NCBI GenBank assembly: GCA_947646735.1
Contig: CANTFK010000226.1
Location: 1 to 64,000 of the forward strand
Source of the DNA: Peronospora farinosa
Lineage: Eukaryota > Oomycota > Peronosporomycetes > Peronosporales > Peronosporaceae
DNA length: 64,000 nt
Direction: 5' to 3'
The translations under genes and the position numbers were made by a program. The notes beneath the pieces are model-generated. The model was not told where the DNA came from. It searched no databases and worked only from the letters and a program-made list of their open reading frames with translations. This document shows positions 32,021-43,959 of the stretch, in pieces; position 1 is the stretch's first letter, and each line of letters opens with the position of its first letter.

Positions 32021-32039
32021 GCGTGGGGCGCCCTACTGG
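31999..32039 (+). promoter_or_regulatory. Putative gag-pol -1 frameshift signal of element E, left copy
   Basis: A slippery heptamer A-AAA-AAG (31999-32005) lies in the gag frame. An 8-base spacer follows, then arms CCAGTAGG (32014-32021) and CCTACTGG (32032-32039) with the gag stop TAG (32018-32020) in the stem. The -1 frame reads GAVPVGVGRPTGRNRAPSF into pol, parallel to PVGAGRPTG in family A. Confidence 0.65.
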
Positions 32040-32119
32040 CAGAAATAGAGCCCCGAGTTTTTAGGTGGCAGCTCGGGCTCCTAGCCCTAAAGTGATTCAC
32101 AATCATTTCAATGCCATCA

Positions 32120-32640
32120 CCATGCGCGATGATTCGAGACAGATTATTATCAGTCTCATCGTCGCTGGAGTGAAGCGACCACTTTGAGCGTTGTTGGATT
32201 CTGGCGCTTCCAATAACTTCTTTTTGCATCCTATTTGTCCCTTTCCCCGTCCACTGTTACAGTTCGAGAAGGTGTAGGTGACATCGTTGTCAAACTTGCC
32301 AATGGACAACCAAAACGTGTCCCGCGTAAAACAGTGGTTTTACCGTACAATTTCGACGGTTTCCAGAGCAACGACGAATTTTTGGTGTACGAGATGAACT
32401 ATGCATTTGATTGCATAATTGGGATACCGTGGCTTTCACGTTATCAGCCGAAGATAGATTGGCTATCGCGGTCCGTCAAACGACGAAGCGGTTATGACGT
32501 CAGTGAAGTGTTTACTCATTTGTTGGTCGCGTCATCCGATTGTCCTCACGTCAGGGTCGTGAACGAGCTCGCCACGACTAGTAGTCAGCAGAGAGAGAGC
32601 GATGGACCTCTGTGCGCAGTATATTCCGTTACACTGACGG
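32120..32640 (+). pseudogene. Aspartic protease of element E, left copy
   Basis: The frame continues from the frameshift site: RQIIISLIVAGVKRPL, a TGA, then ALLDSGASNNFF with the retropepsin active site near 32200, followed by a frame change and GVGDIVVKLANGQPKRVPRK, FLVYEMNYAFDCIIGIPWLS and RYQPKIDWLSRSVKR. The long open part is 32235-32786. One stop and one shift make it inactive. Confidence 0.8.
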
Positions 32641-32840
32641 AGCCACAGAACGAGGCGGTAGAACAGCAGTTCCCGCATACACAGACATGGGTCGAACAGG
32701 GGTTCCCGATTCTCAACGAGGCATTCGAACAGCGGTTCCAGCACACACAAAAATCGGACGAGCAAAGGCTCCCGATCAATTTTTGAGGCGGTCGAGCAGT
32801 GGCTCCCGCAAACAAGTGAAGCGGTCGAAGACGAGATCCC
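32640..32840 (+). repeat. Tandem repeats in the element E protease-RT linker
   Basis: Five to six imperfect copies of 11 to 12 residues built on NEAVEQQFPHTQ: then TWVEQGFPIL, NEAFEQRFQHTQ, KSDEQRLPI, EAVEQWLPQT. At DNA level GGTCGAACAG-like blocks recur about every 33 to 36 bases. The position matches the 87-bp array of element A, but the sequence is unrelated. Confidence 0.7.
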
Positions 32841-33139
32841 GCCTATGATTGACGAGAATGGGCGGACATAGATCCACATGATACCGACGTGATGGATAAT
32901 GAGCTCCTACGTCTAGAGGGGGGTACATCATTCTTTTGTGATAGCGACGTGCCAGTCTCGAACAGGGGCTAGAGACGCAAAAGACATTGCAAGAAAGGAG
33001 CACGCCGATCACCGAGACGACGAAATTCACGTCAAAATGCTGATGCAGATGAGTCCGTAGTGATGGAATCCGTATGCGCGCTCGAATATGTGGAGGGATC
33101 TCCACATCGTGGCCGATACATTGAGGTAGCGAGTCCACC

Positions 33140-34030
33140 GTGCACTGCTGCAGACATCACATCTCTGTCAGACCTTTAATGGAAAGACTTCCTTCATGAC
33201 CTCAAGGCCGGCGACATCGAGTAATTGTGCGTCGTTTCCTCTGCCGATGCAGCCAGTGAAGAAGTTATGTAGGCTCGCCCAGAGAGCGCCGAGCCTAAAT
33301 CAGTGCGAGAAGAACGCTCCCGGCACAGTCTTGGGATGCCCTTCGTGCTTCGGGCAGCCCTGTCTACGATATAGCCTGTGAGTACGCCGATATTTTGTCG
33401 GAGAAATTCCTGCTGAGCTTCGGGCGGATCGTGGTGTGCGGCACGAGATAGATCTCGTGCCAGGATCGAAGTATTGCGTGACTCGGCAGGGCCGTTATCG
33501 CGTGACCAAGTCATCGCTATTGATGAAATTTTTAGGGTCGCCGTAAGGCTGGTCATGTCCGCGATAGTATCTCGCCACACTCGAGCCCGACTTTCTGCGT
33601 GGAAAAGCCTCCTGTGATAGCGTATTGTGCACGCCTTCAAAAAGCTGAATGACGCCACAATCCCGGATAAAACGCCTATTCCTCGAATAGACATGGTGCT
33701 GAATACCATGTCCGGGAGAGAGATCTACAGCGCCATAGAGCTGACAGACAATTTCTATCAGATCCTCATGAGGGATAGTGACATTACATTCACTGCGGTC
33801 AGCACCCCAAGTGGGATGATTTGGGAGTGGTTAGTCATGCCACAAGGTCTTAAGAACGCTCCAGCTACGTTCAATCGGATGGTGACACAAGTATTTCGTC
33901 CACTTCGCGATTTTGCACCGAGCTGCTTCGATGATATTTTTGTTCACAGCCGCGCTTAGAAAAAGCTCAGCGCTACGGAGGTACACCTTCGACCCTTTAA
34001 GCAGGTGTTTCAAGTTATGAACGAAAATAA
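33140..34030 (+). pseudogene. Reverse transcriptase of element E, left copy
   Basis: Fragments of RT in shifting frames: [24 protein letters not shown] (near 33440), then the open stretch 33627-33959 with AFKKLNDATIPDKTPIPRID, YSAIELTDNFYQILMRDSDI (Glu where the first catalytic Asp normally lies), [19 protein letters not shown], and [10 protein letters not shown], the active site with Cys in place of Tyr. It is followed by a stop. Inactive. Confidence 0.85.
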
Positions 34031-34035
34031 ATTGT

Positions 34036-34760
34036 ATGCAAATTGAAGAAATGGTTACTCTGCGCCCCCGAGATCCCAGTACTCGGATGGCTACGTTAGC
34101 AAGGAAGGTGTCCTCGCTGATCCTGAGAAGATCTCATCGATATGTACCTGGCCAAAGCCCAGGAACCAAACTAAGTCAATGGCTCAGTATGGCGAATTAC
34201 TTGCGTAAGTATACGAAGAATTTTGCTGAGCCAATTCAGCAATTATTTACATTGCTCAAGAAAGACGCAGTATGGTTATGGAAAGCAGAACATCAAACTG
34301 CCTTCGACTACGCGAAGAAGAGCTTGTACGAGGCACCAGCGCCAATGATACCTGATTATTCCAAGCCATTCTACGTCGTATGCGACGCGAGAAATTTCTC
34401 TATAGGATGTGCCCTCGTGCAATTTGATGACGAGGGTCGAGAGCGCGTCGTAATTTTTCAATCACGCCAGATGAAACCTGAAGAGAAAATTATCCGGTAC
34501 ACGAAAAGGAACGTATGGCTATGCGTTACGCGCTAATGAAGCTCAAAGTATATTTGCTCGGCGAGAAGATGTTTTTAATCTACACAGATCACGCATCAGC
34601 CGTCAGAAGTCCTCACTAGTCCCAGCGTATGGCACGATGGTCGTCATTCTTGGCCGAGTATAGTTTTGTGGTGCATTACAAGCCTGGCAAGAATAAAATT
34701 CTTGCTGACGCGCTTTCTCGTCGACCTGATTACGTCCCTCAGCGCGACATGAATCATTAA
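34036..34760 (+). pseudogene. RT end and RNase H of element E, left copy
   Basis: WLSMANYLRKYTKNFAEPIQ and DAVWLWKAEHQTAFDYAKKS (RT connection), then YSKPFYVVCDARNFSIGCAL (first RNase H Asp), QSRQMKPEEK and a shifted frame with YTKRNVWLC. It continues with a region equivalent to IYTDHAS and [11 protein letters not shown] near 34730. Frame breaks near 34500 and 34610. Confidence 0.8.
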
Positions 34761-34837
34761 ACAGAAAATGTTGATGACGACAATGATATCTGTGCGTGTT
34801 GTATTGAGCTGGGGCTCAATGCGATGATCTCATACCC

Positions 34838-36400
34838 GTGCTGTCGATCCAAAATCAGATCGCTGAGTCTTATGTGAATGGCTACTTCTATGCGGTAATC
34901 ATCAATTATCTTAGGGACCCGAGTGAAAATTCACTCGCGAAGTTGACGAAACCAAAACGCGATAACATCAAGCATTATGCTCTTGCCGAACCGTTGCTGA
35001 TGTACACGATGAACGTCTTTGATTTACGCGTGTCTTCATCACTGTTTATGACGACCTCATATCCCGTTTGGTTCATAAATTTCACGACAGTCCAGCTGGC
35101 GGACACCTGGGTCGTGAAAAGACGTTTGCGGCTATTTCTCGCGTGTTTTTCTGGCCGCGAATGTACAAGTACATCCAGAAATGGGTACGCTACTGTGAAA
35201 CCTGTCAGCGCGTGAGCCCCGCGCCGCCTTCAGAAGCTTCATTGCGTCCGCTTCCGATTGCTACGGAAGCCTAGCGTTCAGTCAGCATGGATTTATCTCT
35301 GGTCTTTCGCCGAATGAACATAAACGCGCGGGCGTATAGGTACTATTGGATCGATTCAGCAAAATGGTTCATTTTGCTCCGGTCTCCGCCAACATTACGG
35401 CGGAGACGACAGTGAAGATCTTCATTGATCTTATCTTCAGGCATCACGTCTTGCCGGAATCTATTGTTTCGGACCGTGACCCGCGTTTCACTTCGGCTTT
35501 CTGGGACGAATTATTCCAGCTATGAGGCACGCGGTTGCTTATGGCAACGGCGACCCATCCAGAGACGGATGGGCAAACGGAGAGTGTGAACAGAGTGCTC
35601 GAAGATGTCTTGTGCAGTTATGCAACATCGTTCTCGTCATGGAGTTCATTCCTTCAACTTGCAGAGTTTGCAATCAACAATGCTGTACACGCGTCAGTCG
35701 GGTTGACGCCGTTTTTCGTGAATAACGCGAGACATCCTCGCCATACGGCGCTACTTGCTCTCTCAGCTTCAGAGCACCCTGTCTCCAAGCTTGGTGGGGG
35801 AGTATCTATCGATGGACTTGCGCCGAAGCTATTACTGATTGAATAAGATGAGGATAAGGTTGCTGCCGATGCAACTACTGCTGGTGATTTTGTGTCCAAC
35901 GACATATCAACTCCTGACGCGAGGCATTCCTTCGCGTCACCCATTGGTAACTTTGCTCGAAAAGAGGATACGTCGCCTGTCAGTAACCGAATTTCTACTA
36001 TTACGATAATGAAACACGCGTTTTTGTGCGTGATGCATTACAAGAGGCAGTCGACAAGCAAAAGGAGAATGTAGACAGAAGATGACGAAAGAATGTGTTG
36101 ATTTTTTGAGAAGGTGACAGAGTATTATATTAAACAAGTGGATTACCGAACACCTCAGTGACAAATTTGGGCGCTAATTAGTTAGCGCCACGATATGTTG
36201 GCCCATTTCGGGTTTTTATAGGTGCATGGTGAAGCTTACACGCTAGACCTACCTACATCTTTGCCTTTGCACCCACCGTTCTATGTCGGGCTCCTCAAGG
36301 CTTACCTACCGGCGGACCTAACTTCGAATCTTTTTCGCTCTTCTGTTCCGACTTAGAAACCTACATCCCTTGACGACGACGCTGACGACGACTGTGAGCA
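34838..36400 (+). pseudogene. Integrase of element E, left copy
   Basis: Zinc-binding region HKFHDSPAGGHLGREKTFAA and KYIQKWVRYCETCQRVSPAP (about 35071-35215). Then, in shifted frames, a core with SKMVHFAP, SIVSDRDPRFTSAFWDELFQ and TATHPETDGQTESVNRVLED (35535 onward), AEFAINNAVHASVGLTPFFV, and the GPF-type C-terminal segment with HPPFYVGLLKAYLPADLTS near 36270. The catalytic acids are present in pieces. From 35972 on, this part is unique to the left copy. Confidence 0.82.
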
Positions 36401-36599
36401 AGTCCTGACCGAACGCGTGCAGACTCGTTCTGCTAAGGTCCTCCGAACGCAGTCGTTTCACGATGACGTAGGCGCTCAATTAGTGCCCGCTGCCCACGTC
36501 GAGTCCGCTCAGCAGCCTCAGTCGCAGCATCCGCACGATCTTGATCTCTCTCAGCTATCTCGCGAGCATCAAGTAGGGCATTCTTTGATCCCGGGCTTC

Positions 36600-37009
36600 A
36601 GCTCGAAGTAGACGCATCTCGTCGTTCGACTGTACAAGCGTACGATTGTGCAAATCGGCGCACATCGCCAGAGATCTTCCTTCGTGATGCTACTCATTCC
36701 TTAATTGATGCATCGCATGCGCGACGATGGATTGTCGACCGTATTGTCGATCGCGAGGAATACAAGCCCTTAGTGCCGAGCAATGAATCGGCGTCCCCGA
36801 AAGAATTTGTCGAGACACATTTCATGGTTCGAAAATTGGGATATTCGGCGGAGGCGGCGGACGATACATGGGAGCCATCGAGCAAGCTATTCCAGGCTTT
36901 CCCAGACGTGGTCGAGGACTATATGTCTTGTCGGAAGACGGCGATCGCGAGCTTTGCTGCTGGTGGTTTCATCTCTGATCTCGCGAGCCGTAATTCTAGC
37001 GAGCAATGA
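36600..37009 (+). pseudogene. Chromodomain at the end of element E, left copy
   Basis: RRWIVDRIVDREEYKPL, then HFMVRKLGYSAEAADDTWEP and SSKLFQAFPDVVEDYMSC match the chromodomain pattern (aromatic start, V-K-L-GY, TWEP, C-terminal helix). The frame is open to TGA near 37007. This part lies in the unpaired centre of the inverted repeat. The usual 3' LTR in + orientation does not follow; instead a minus-oriented LTR lies at 37317. Confidence 0.75.
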
Positions 37010-37316
37010 AGCCATGACGATCTCCTGGGTGACTCCGAAACCGAAACCTATTATGAGGCTCAAAGAATATGGATGATATGGTGTACGACCTCGGCTACGT
37101 GACGCCCACGTCGATCGTAAGTACACACTCTCACTAGCAGTAGCGCGCCATCTGGAGCTTCGAAAGGATTCCCTCATAAGGGGCGATCCATGGACGAATA
37201 TGATCGGGCATTTCCCCCGTACACACCAGCTCATCCCCTTCCTGCCGGACCGAGTACAATTTGGTCATGTTGCACGTTGGACCCGTCACGAATGTGGAGA
37301 TAAGAAAAGCGATAGT

Positions 37317-37521
37317 TGTAACGAGATTAGGACCCTTTACCTTCTTAAACTAACAGGACGTTGAAAAAGCGCTCTTAATTAACTCGTAAATATACCTCTG
37401 TTATTATTTTTGTTGTGTTTCAATTCGCAGTAAGTATGAATATGTTCCCTAGCTCATGGGAACACTCAAATGGAAGTCAATTTATTATTGGCTTCTTATG
37501 TTATAAATTGCCCCCATTACA
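37317..37521 (-). repeat. Family E LTR in minus orientation (3' LTR of the right copy)
   Basis: Read on the minus strand it starts TGTAATGGGGGCAATTTAT and ends near CTCGTTACA, with the middle (CCCATGAGCTAGGGAACATA) as in the other two family E LTRs. It is about 205 bases, shortened by loss of an internal block of about 100 bases. A polypurine tract lies at its inner edge. Confidence 0.8.
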
Positions 37522-37540
37522 TCACCCCCCCCCCTCTTTT
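37522..37540 (-). promoter_or_regulatory. Polypurine tract of the right element E
   Basis: TCACCCCCCCCCCTCTTTT on the + strand, i.e. AAAAGAGGGGGGGGGGTGA in element sense, directly beside the LTR start. Confidence 0.75.
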
Positions 37541-37866
37541 AGTTGCGCTTACCTCAACAAAAGCTTAAATGCAAGGAGTTTCTTTTCGACCAACGGCGTA
37601 ACTCTGAACCTGCTTAGCTAGACATATCTAAGCAGAATGGGTATCGAATTCCACGAAAAGATATCTTTGACAACCAGAGCTGAGGACACCTAGCGAATAT
37701 CCGAAGAGAGCAGGTGCCGCAGGTCATGGATGGGGACTTGAAACCGTGGCGCTTGTATGGTCTTGAAAGTGCTGTCGAACCCGAGCCACTGGTGGTCATG
37801 AAGGACCTCTTCATGCGATACTGTACAGTGAGAGGCAAAGCGACGAAAAATGCAAATACCGATGAT
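37541..37866. other. Unpaired segment between polypurine tract and right arm
   Basis: No homology to the left element's integrase tail or chromodomain. Open frames on both strands run into the arm at 37867. I recognise no domain. It stands where the missing 3' end of pol should be. Confidence 0.4.
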
Positions 37867-40800
37867 GTATCCTCTTTTCGAGCAAAGTTACCAATGGGTG
37901 ACGCGAAGGAATGCCTCGCGTCAGGAGTTGATATGTCGTTGGACACAAAATCACCAGCAGTAGTTGCATCGGCAGCAACCTTATCCTCATCTTATTCAAT
38001 CAGTAATAGCTTCGGCGCAAGTCCATCGATAGATACTCCCCCACCAAGCTTGGAGACAGGGTGCTCTGAAGCTGAGAGAGCAAGTAGCGCCGTATGGCGA
38101 GGATGTCTCGCGTTATTCACGAAAAACGGCGTCAACCCGACTGACGCGTGTACAGCATTGTTGATTGCAAACTCTGCAAGTTGAAGGAATGAACTCCATG
38201 ACGAGAACGATGTTGCATAAATGCACAAGACATCTTCGAGCACTCTGTTCACACTCTCCGTTTGCCCATCCGTCTCTGGATGGGTCGCCGTTGCCATAAG
38301 CAACCGCGTGCCTCATAGCTGGAATAATTCGTCCCAGAAAGCCGAAGTGAAACGCGGGTCACGGTCCGAAACAATAGATTCCGGCAAGACGTGATGCCTG
38401 AAGATAAGATCAATGAAGATCTTCACTGTCGTCTCCGCCGTAATGTTGGCGGAGACCGGAGCAAAATGAACCATTTTGCTGAATCGATCCAATAGTACCT
38501 ATACGCCCGCGCGTTTATGTTCATTCGGCGAAAGACCAGAGATAAATCCATGCTGACTGAACGCTAGGCTTCCGTAGCAATCGGAAGCGGACGCAATGGA
38601 GCTTCTGAAGGCGGCGCGGGGTTCACGCGCTGACAGGTTTCACAGTAGCGTACCCATTTCTGGATGTACTTGTACATTCGCGGCCAGAAAAACACGCGAG
38701 AAATAGCCGCAAACGTCTTTTCACGACCCAGGTGTCCGCCAGCTGGACTGTCGTGAAATTTATGAACCAAACGGGATATGAGGTCGTCATAAACAGTGAT
38801 GAAGACACGCGTAAATCAAAGACGTTCATCGTGTACATCAGCAACGGTTCGGCAAGAGCATAATGCTTGATGTTATCGCGTGTTGGTTTCGTCAACTTCG
38901 CGAGTAAATTTTCACTCGGGTCCCTAAGATAATTGATGATTACCGCATAGAAGTAGCCATTCACATAAGACTCAGCGATCTGATTTTGGATCGACAGCAC
39001 GGGTATGAGATCATCGCATTGAGCCCCAGATCAATACAACACGCACAGATATCATTGTCGTCATCAACATTTTCTGTTTAATGATTCATGTCGCGCTGAG
39101 GGACGTAATCAGGTCGACGAGAAAGCGCGTCAGCAAGAATTTTATTCTTGCCAGGCTTGTAATGCACCACAAAACTATACTCGGCCAAGAATGACGACCA
39201 TCGTGCCATACGCTGGGACTAGTGAGGACTTCTGACGGCTGATGCGTGATCTGTGTAGATTAAAAACATCTTCTCGCCGAGCAAATATACTTTGAGCTTC
39301 ATTAGCGCGTAACGCATAGCCATACGTTCCTTTTCGTGTACCGGATAATTTTCTCTTCAGGTTTCATCTGGCGTGATTGAAAAATTACGACGCGCTCTCG
39401 ACCCTCGTCATCAAATTGCACGAGGGCACATCCTATAGAGAAATTTCTCGCGTCGCATACGACGTAGAATGGCTTGGAATAATCAGGTATCATTGGCGCT
39501 GGTGCCTCGTACAAGCTCTTCTTCGCGTAGTCGAAGGCAGGTTGATGTTCTGCTTTCCATAACCATACTGCGTCTTTCTTGAGCAATGTAAATAATTGCT
39601 GAATTGGCTCAGCAAAATTCTTCGTATACTTACGCAAGTAATTCGCCATACTGAGCCATTGACGTAGTTTGGTTCCTGGGCTTTGGCCAGGTACATATCG
39701 ATGAGATCTTCTCAGGATCAGCGAGGACACCTTCCTTGCTAACGTAGCCATTCGAGTACTGGGATCTCGGGGGCGCAGAGTAACCATTTCTTCAATTTGC
39801 ATACAATTTATTTTCGTTCATAACTTGAAACACCTGCTTAAAGGGTCGAAGGTGTACCTCCGTAGCGCTGAGATTTTTCTAAGCGCGGCTGTGAACAAAA
39901 ATATCATCGAAGCAGCTCGGTGCAAAATCGCGAAGTGGACGAAATACTTGTGTCACCATCCGATTGAACGTAGCTGGAGCGTTCTTAAGACCTTGTGGCA
40001 TGACTAACCACTCCCAAATCATCCCACTTGGGGTGCTGACCGCAGTGAATGTAATGTCACTATCCCTCATGAGGATCTGATAGAAATTGTCTGTCAGCTC
40101 TATGGCGCTGTAGATCTCTTCCCGGACATGGTATTCAGCACCATGTCTATTCGAGGAATAGGCGTTTTATCCGGGATTGTGGCGTCATTCAGCTTTTTGA
40201 AGGCGTGCACAATACGCTATCACAGGAGGCTTTTCCACGCAGAAAGTCGGGCTCGAGTGTGGCGAGATACTATCGCGGACATGACCAGCCTTACGGCGAC
40301 CCTAAAAATTTCATCAATAGCGATGACTTGGTCACGCGATAACGGCCCTGCCGAGTCACGCAATACTTCGATCCTGGCACGAGATCTATCTCGTGCCGCA
40401 CACCACGATCCGCCCGAAGCTCAGCAGGAATTTCTCCGACAAAATATCGGCGTACTCACAGGCTATATCGTAGACAGGGCTGCCCGAAGCACGAAGGGCA
40501 TCCCAAGACTGTGCCGGGAGCGTTCTTCTCGCACTGATTTAGGCTCGGCGCTCTCTGGGCGAGCCTACATAACTTCTTCACTGGCTGCATCGGCAGAGGA
40601 AACGACGCACAATTACTCGATGTCGCCGGCCTTGAGGTCATGAAGGAAGTCTTTCCATTAAAGGTCTGACAGAGATGTGATGTCTGCAGCAGTGCACGGT
40701 GGACTCGCTACCTCAATGTATCGGCCACGATGTGGAGATCCCTCCACATATTCGAGCGCGCATACGGATTCCATCACTACGGACTCATCTGCATCAGCAT

Positions 40801-42850
40801 TTTGACGTGAATTTCGTCGTCTCGGTGATCGGCGTGCTCCTTTCTTGCAATGTCTTTTGCGTCTCTAGCCCCTGTTCGAGACTGGCACGTCGCTATCACA
40901 AAAGAATGATGTACCCCCCTCTAGACGTAGGAGCTCATTATCCATCACGTCGGTATCATGTGGATCTATGTCCGCCCATTCTCGTCAATCATAGGCGGGA
41001 TCTCGTCTTCGACCGCTTCACTTGTTTGCGGGAGCCACTGCTCGACCGCCTCAAAAATTGATCGGGAGCCTTTGCTCGTCCGATTTTTGTGTGTGCTGGA
41101 ACCGCTGTTCGAATGCCTCGTTGAGAATCGGGAACCCCTGTTCGACCCATGTCTGTGTATGCGGGAACTGCTGTTCTACCGCCTCGTTCTGTGGCTCCGT
41201 CAGTGTAACGGAATATACTGCGCACAGAGGTCCATCGCTCTCTCTCTGCTGACTACTAGTCGTGGCGAGCTCGTTCACGACCCTGACGTGAGGACAATCG
41301 GATGACGCGACCAACAAATGAGTAAACACTTCACTGACGTCATAACCGCTTCGTCGTTTGACGGACCGCGATAGCCAATCTATCTTCGGCTGATAACGTG
41401 AAAGCCACGGTATCCCAATTATGCAATCAAATGCATAGTTCATCTCGTACACCAAAAATTCGTCGTTGCTCTGGAAACCGTCGAAATTGTACGGTAAAAC
41501 CACTGTTTTACGCGGGACACGTTTTGGTTGTCCATTGGCAAGTTTGACAACGATGTCACCTACACCTTCTCGAACTGTAACAGTGGACGGGGAAAGGGAC
41601 AAATAGGATGCAAAAAGAAGTTATTGGAAGCGCCAGAATCCAACAACGCTCAAAGTGGTCGCTTCACTCCAGCGACGATGAGACTGATAATAATCTGTCT
41701 CAAATCATCGCGCATGGTGATGGCATTGAAATGATTGTGAATCACTTTAGGGCTAGGAGCCCGAGCTGCCACCTAAAAACTCGGGGCTCTATTTCTGCCA
41801 GTAGGGCGCCCCACGCCTACTGGAACAGCTCCTTTTTTCGGACCACCGACGACACAGCGTCTCCTCGTGAGGCAGCTGTGCTCATAGTCAAAGGCGCAGG
41901 TGCTCAACAGACAGCCGCGCGATGGCATTTCCTGCTGCAGCGAAAACACTTTATCGTGTTATGATTTCAAATATCGCGGCCTAATGACTTGCCGCGACCA
42001 CGAAAGGATTCGATTGCGTCAATTTTCATTGGCATTGGACCAGACGCCCGGGGATGTTTGACGCTGCATGCAGGTACGACGACTCGACAGTGTAATCTTC
42101 ACAAAGCGTGAGGGCAAATGCCTCCTCGAGGGACTTTGGCTCAGCACGTGTGAGACATTAACGCGTCATGCCCTTCTGCATACCAAAAATAAAGACATGG
42201 ACTTGTAAAGCTATGTCAATTGGCTGCGTGGTGATGCACGTAATCACGCATCAACAGCTTGCCCTGTCTGAGTGAGAAGAAATCTGCACGCAAGCGAGAT
42301 TCATCTTGAGGAGGCTTTAAAGCCAGTCGTAAGTCACGCTGGATATCGTCCAGCGTGGGGAACGCCGACTCGTCTACGACGAGCATCCGAGAACCCATTC
42401 CTTGGCTTTGCCAGCAAGACGAGACAGCAGAAAATTGACCTTAGCCGTCGGAGCGTCATATTAATCTTGACGCTATCGCAATATCCACCTCGCGAAACCA
42501 GCGATTAAAGGGGAGACGATCCGGACCATCACCGGAGTATGTTGACGTCTTCATCTTGATAGCGTCATGGTGCAAAGTGCGCGAGGGAGTCAATACTCGC
42601 CGATTCGCTTCGGCGAGCTCGTGCACCATAAAGTCTTGAATAGCGGCACGCTGATCATCGGACGTCGTTGTGCTCAGCATCGACGTCACGATAGTTTCAC
42701 CAGACACCGCCGCGACGCCGTGTAGTGCCTATTAATCCACCGTAGTGAGATGGGGAAGTCATAATGCTCCAGCAAGATCACTGGAGCCACGGAAGACTCG
42801 TCCATGTTCATCTCATATATGGTCATTGTAAGGACTACGAAGTGCTATCA
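37867..42850 (-). pseudogene. Gag-pol of element E, right copy, truncated in integrase
   Basis: The same domains as the left copy in inverted order: gag about 42707-41810, protease about 41717-41200, linker repeats about 41200-41000, RT about 40700-39810, RNase H about 39802-39080, integrase 39000-37867. Differences seen include GTKLRQWLS for GTKLSQWLS, EHQPAFD for EHQTAFD, RVNPAPP for RVSPAPP and DVLCIYAT for DVLCSYAT. The integrase ends at the arm edge inside the C-terminal region, and no chromodomain follows. Confidence 0.88.
41798..41838 (-). promoter_or_regulatory. Putative gag-pol -1 frameshift signal of element E, right copy
   Basis: The same heptamer (41832-41838) and hairpin arms (41798-41805 and 41816-41823) as in the left copy, with no change between them. 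Confidence 0.6.
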
Positions 42851-42852
42851 GG

Positions 42853-43135
42853 TGTGACGGGATAAGGACCAATTACCGTCTTACACTAAAAGGGCGTTGA
42901 AGAAGCGCTCTTATAACTCGTAAATATAACTCTGTTTTATTTTTGTTGTGTTTTAATTCGCAGTAAGTGCGAATATGTTCCCTAGCTCATGGGAATCACT
43001 CAAATGGTAGTCAATTTATTATTGGCTAATTATTGGCTCTGACACCCCGATAATAAACCAATAATATTGTGATGCGCAGTATCCGCTAATCAGACACTGC
43101 CCTATACCTACTTAATAAATAGGTTAATTCATCCA
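42853..43135 (-). repeat. Family E LTR, right copy, outer end diverged
   Basis: 42853-43054 is identical to the left LTR. Beyond, from 43055 to about 43135, it can still be aligned to 30700-30782 (shared ATACTG, TGATGC and TTAATAAATAG-like blocks) but only at roughly 70%. The expected TGTAATGGGG start is not found, so the outer end is lost. Confidence 0.65.
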
Positions 43136-43955
43136 AATGGTTGACGCGAAAGCAATCAAAGTCGTATCGAGCGATGACGCTCCTACTCTTGATAATGCTG
43201 ATGATGTCAGCATCGTATAAGATGTCACTATCGAGAAGGCTTATGTTTTCGCTGAGTTTGTAAGTGTTATCTCTGCAGTTAATTCACAATGCACTGCATC
43301 CAAAAGCAATGAGTCAGCAGAGGTATTCCTGCTGACTAGAGAATCTGTAGTTCGTTTCATGCAATACTTCATCGTAAAAAGAGGCGGACAAACAGAAACG
43401 AAACGCAAACAATAATGGAAGAGCAAATGCTCAAACATTCCATAGAGAAGACTTAGTTTTTCTGTCATTAGTAATTCTACCAACATACCTGAGGACTTAC
43501 GTGGGCAGCTCAATAATTGTTGCTCAAGTACATCGGCCTGTATTGTGTATCGCGCCGCCTGAGCAACGCATCCACGATCGAGCTGCCACGTAGGATGCGT
43601 ACACATCCTACATTAAGGTGGAATGCCTTCATTCATACATTCAGTACGCGGCGTAAGTGAACGACGAAGATCGACGCCACTCTCAATAATCCTCTTCAGA
43701 TCATCGTTGTCATGAGACGATTTCGATGCCTGATTATATTTTGAGACGATATCATATCATAAGGTTATGTGATCTCCCGACGATCTGTCGCCAGCTCGTT
43801 ACTCAGTGAATGAAGCCGCTTTCATTTTCTAACAGTGCAACAGCATTATTTGGTCCAGGCATCTCGTAGTCATCCCAAAATGTCGCACAGTATTTTTATA
43901 TGGTAACGCTTATCCCGCTCGTAACTAATTTCACGACGTAGCTCACGGGTTACAC
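43136..43955. other. Unplaced sequence between element E and a chromodomain fragment
   Basis: A + strand frame from ATG 43137, with one stop, reads EKAYVFAEFVSVISAVNSQC and LLTRESVVRFMQYFIVKRGG to about 43415. It looks protein-like but I do not recognise it. From 43415 to 43955 I see nothing. Confidence 0.35.
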
Positions 43956-43959
43956 GGTC

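Larger units (their letters stand above)
30783..35971 (+). repeat. Left arm of a 5.19-kb inverted repeat (family E element)
   Basis: This arm matches 37867-43054 on the opposite strand with constant coordinate sum (73837 to 73838), so hardly any indels. I noticed about a dozen substitutions, putting identity above 99%. Identity stops sharply at both edges: at GATAAT within the LTR and at GAGGATAC within the integrase. The central unshared segment is 35972-37866. Confidence 0.92.
37867..43054 (-). repeat. Right arm of the 5.19-kb inverted repeat (family E element)
   Basis: Inverted near-identical copy of 30783-35971, including the same stops and frame breaks. It carries the 3' portion of LTR E, gag, the frameshift signal, protease, RT, RNase H and most of integrase on the minus strand. 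Confidence 0.92.

Noticed and set aside
36887..37234. Antisense ORF of the left element E
   Set aside because: It lacks an ATG at a sensible place, has low-complexity Arg/Ser composition typical of a frame opposite a coding region, and shares no motif with the antisense ORFs of A, B or C.
37714..38184. 156-codon + strand ORF at the inner edge of the right arm
   Set aside because: It opens with GTG, and from 37867 it is simply the complement of integrase; the same stretch in the left arm gives only a shorter chance frame.
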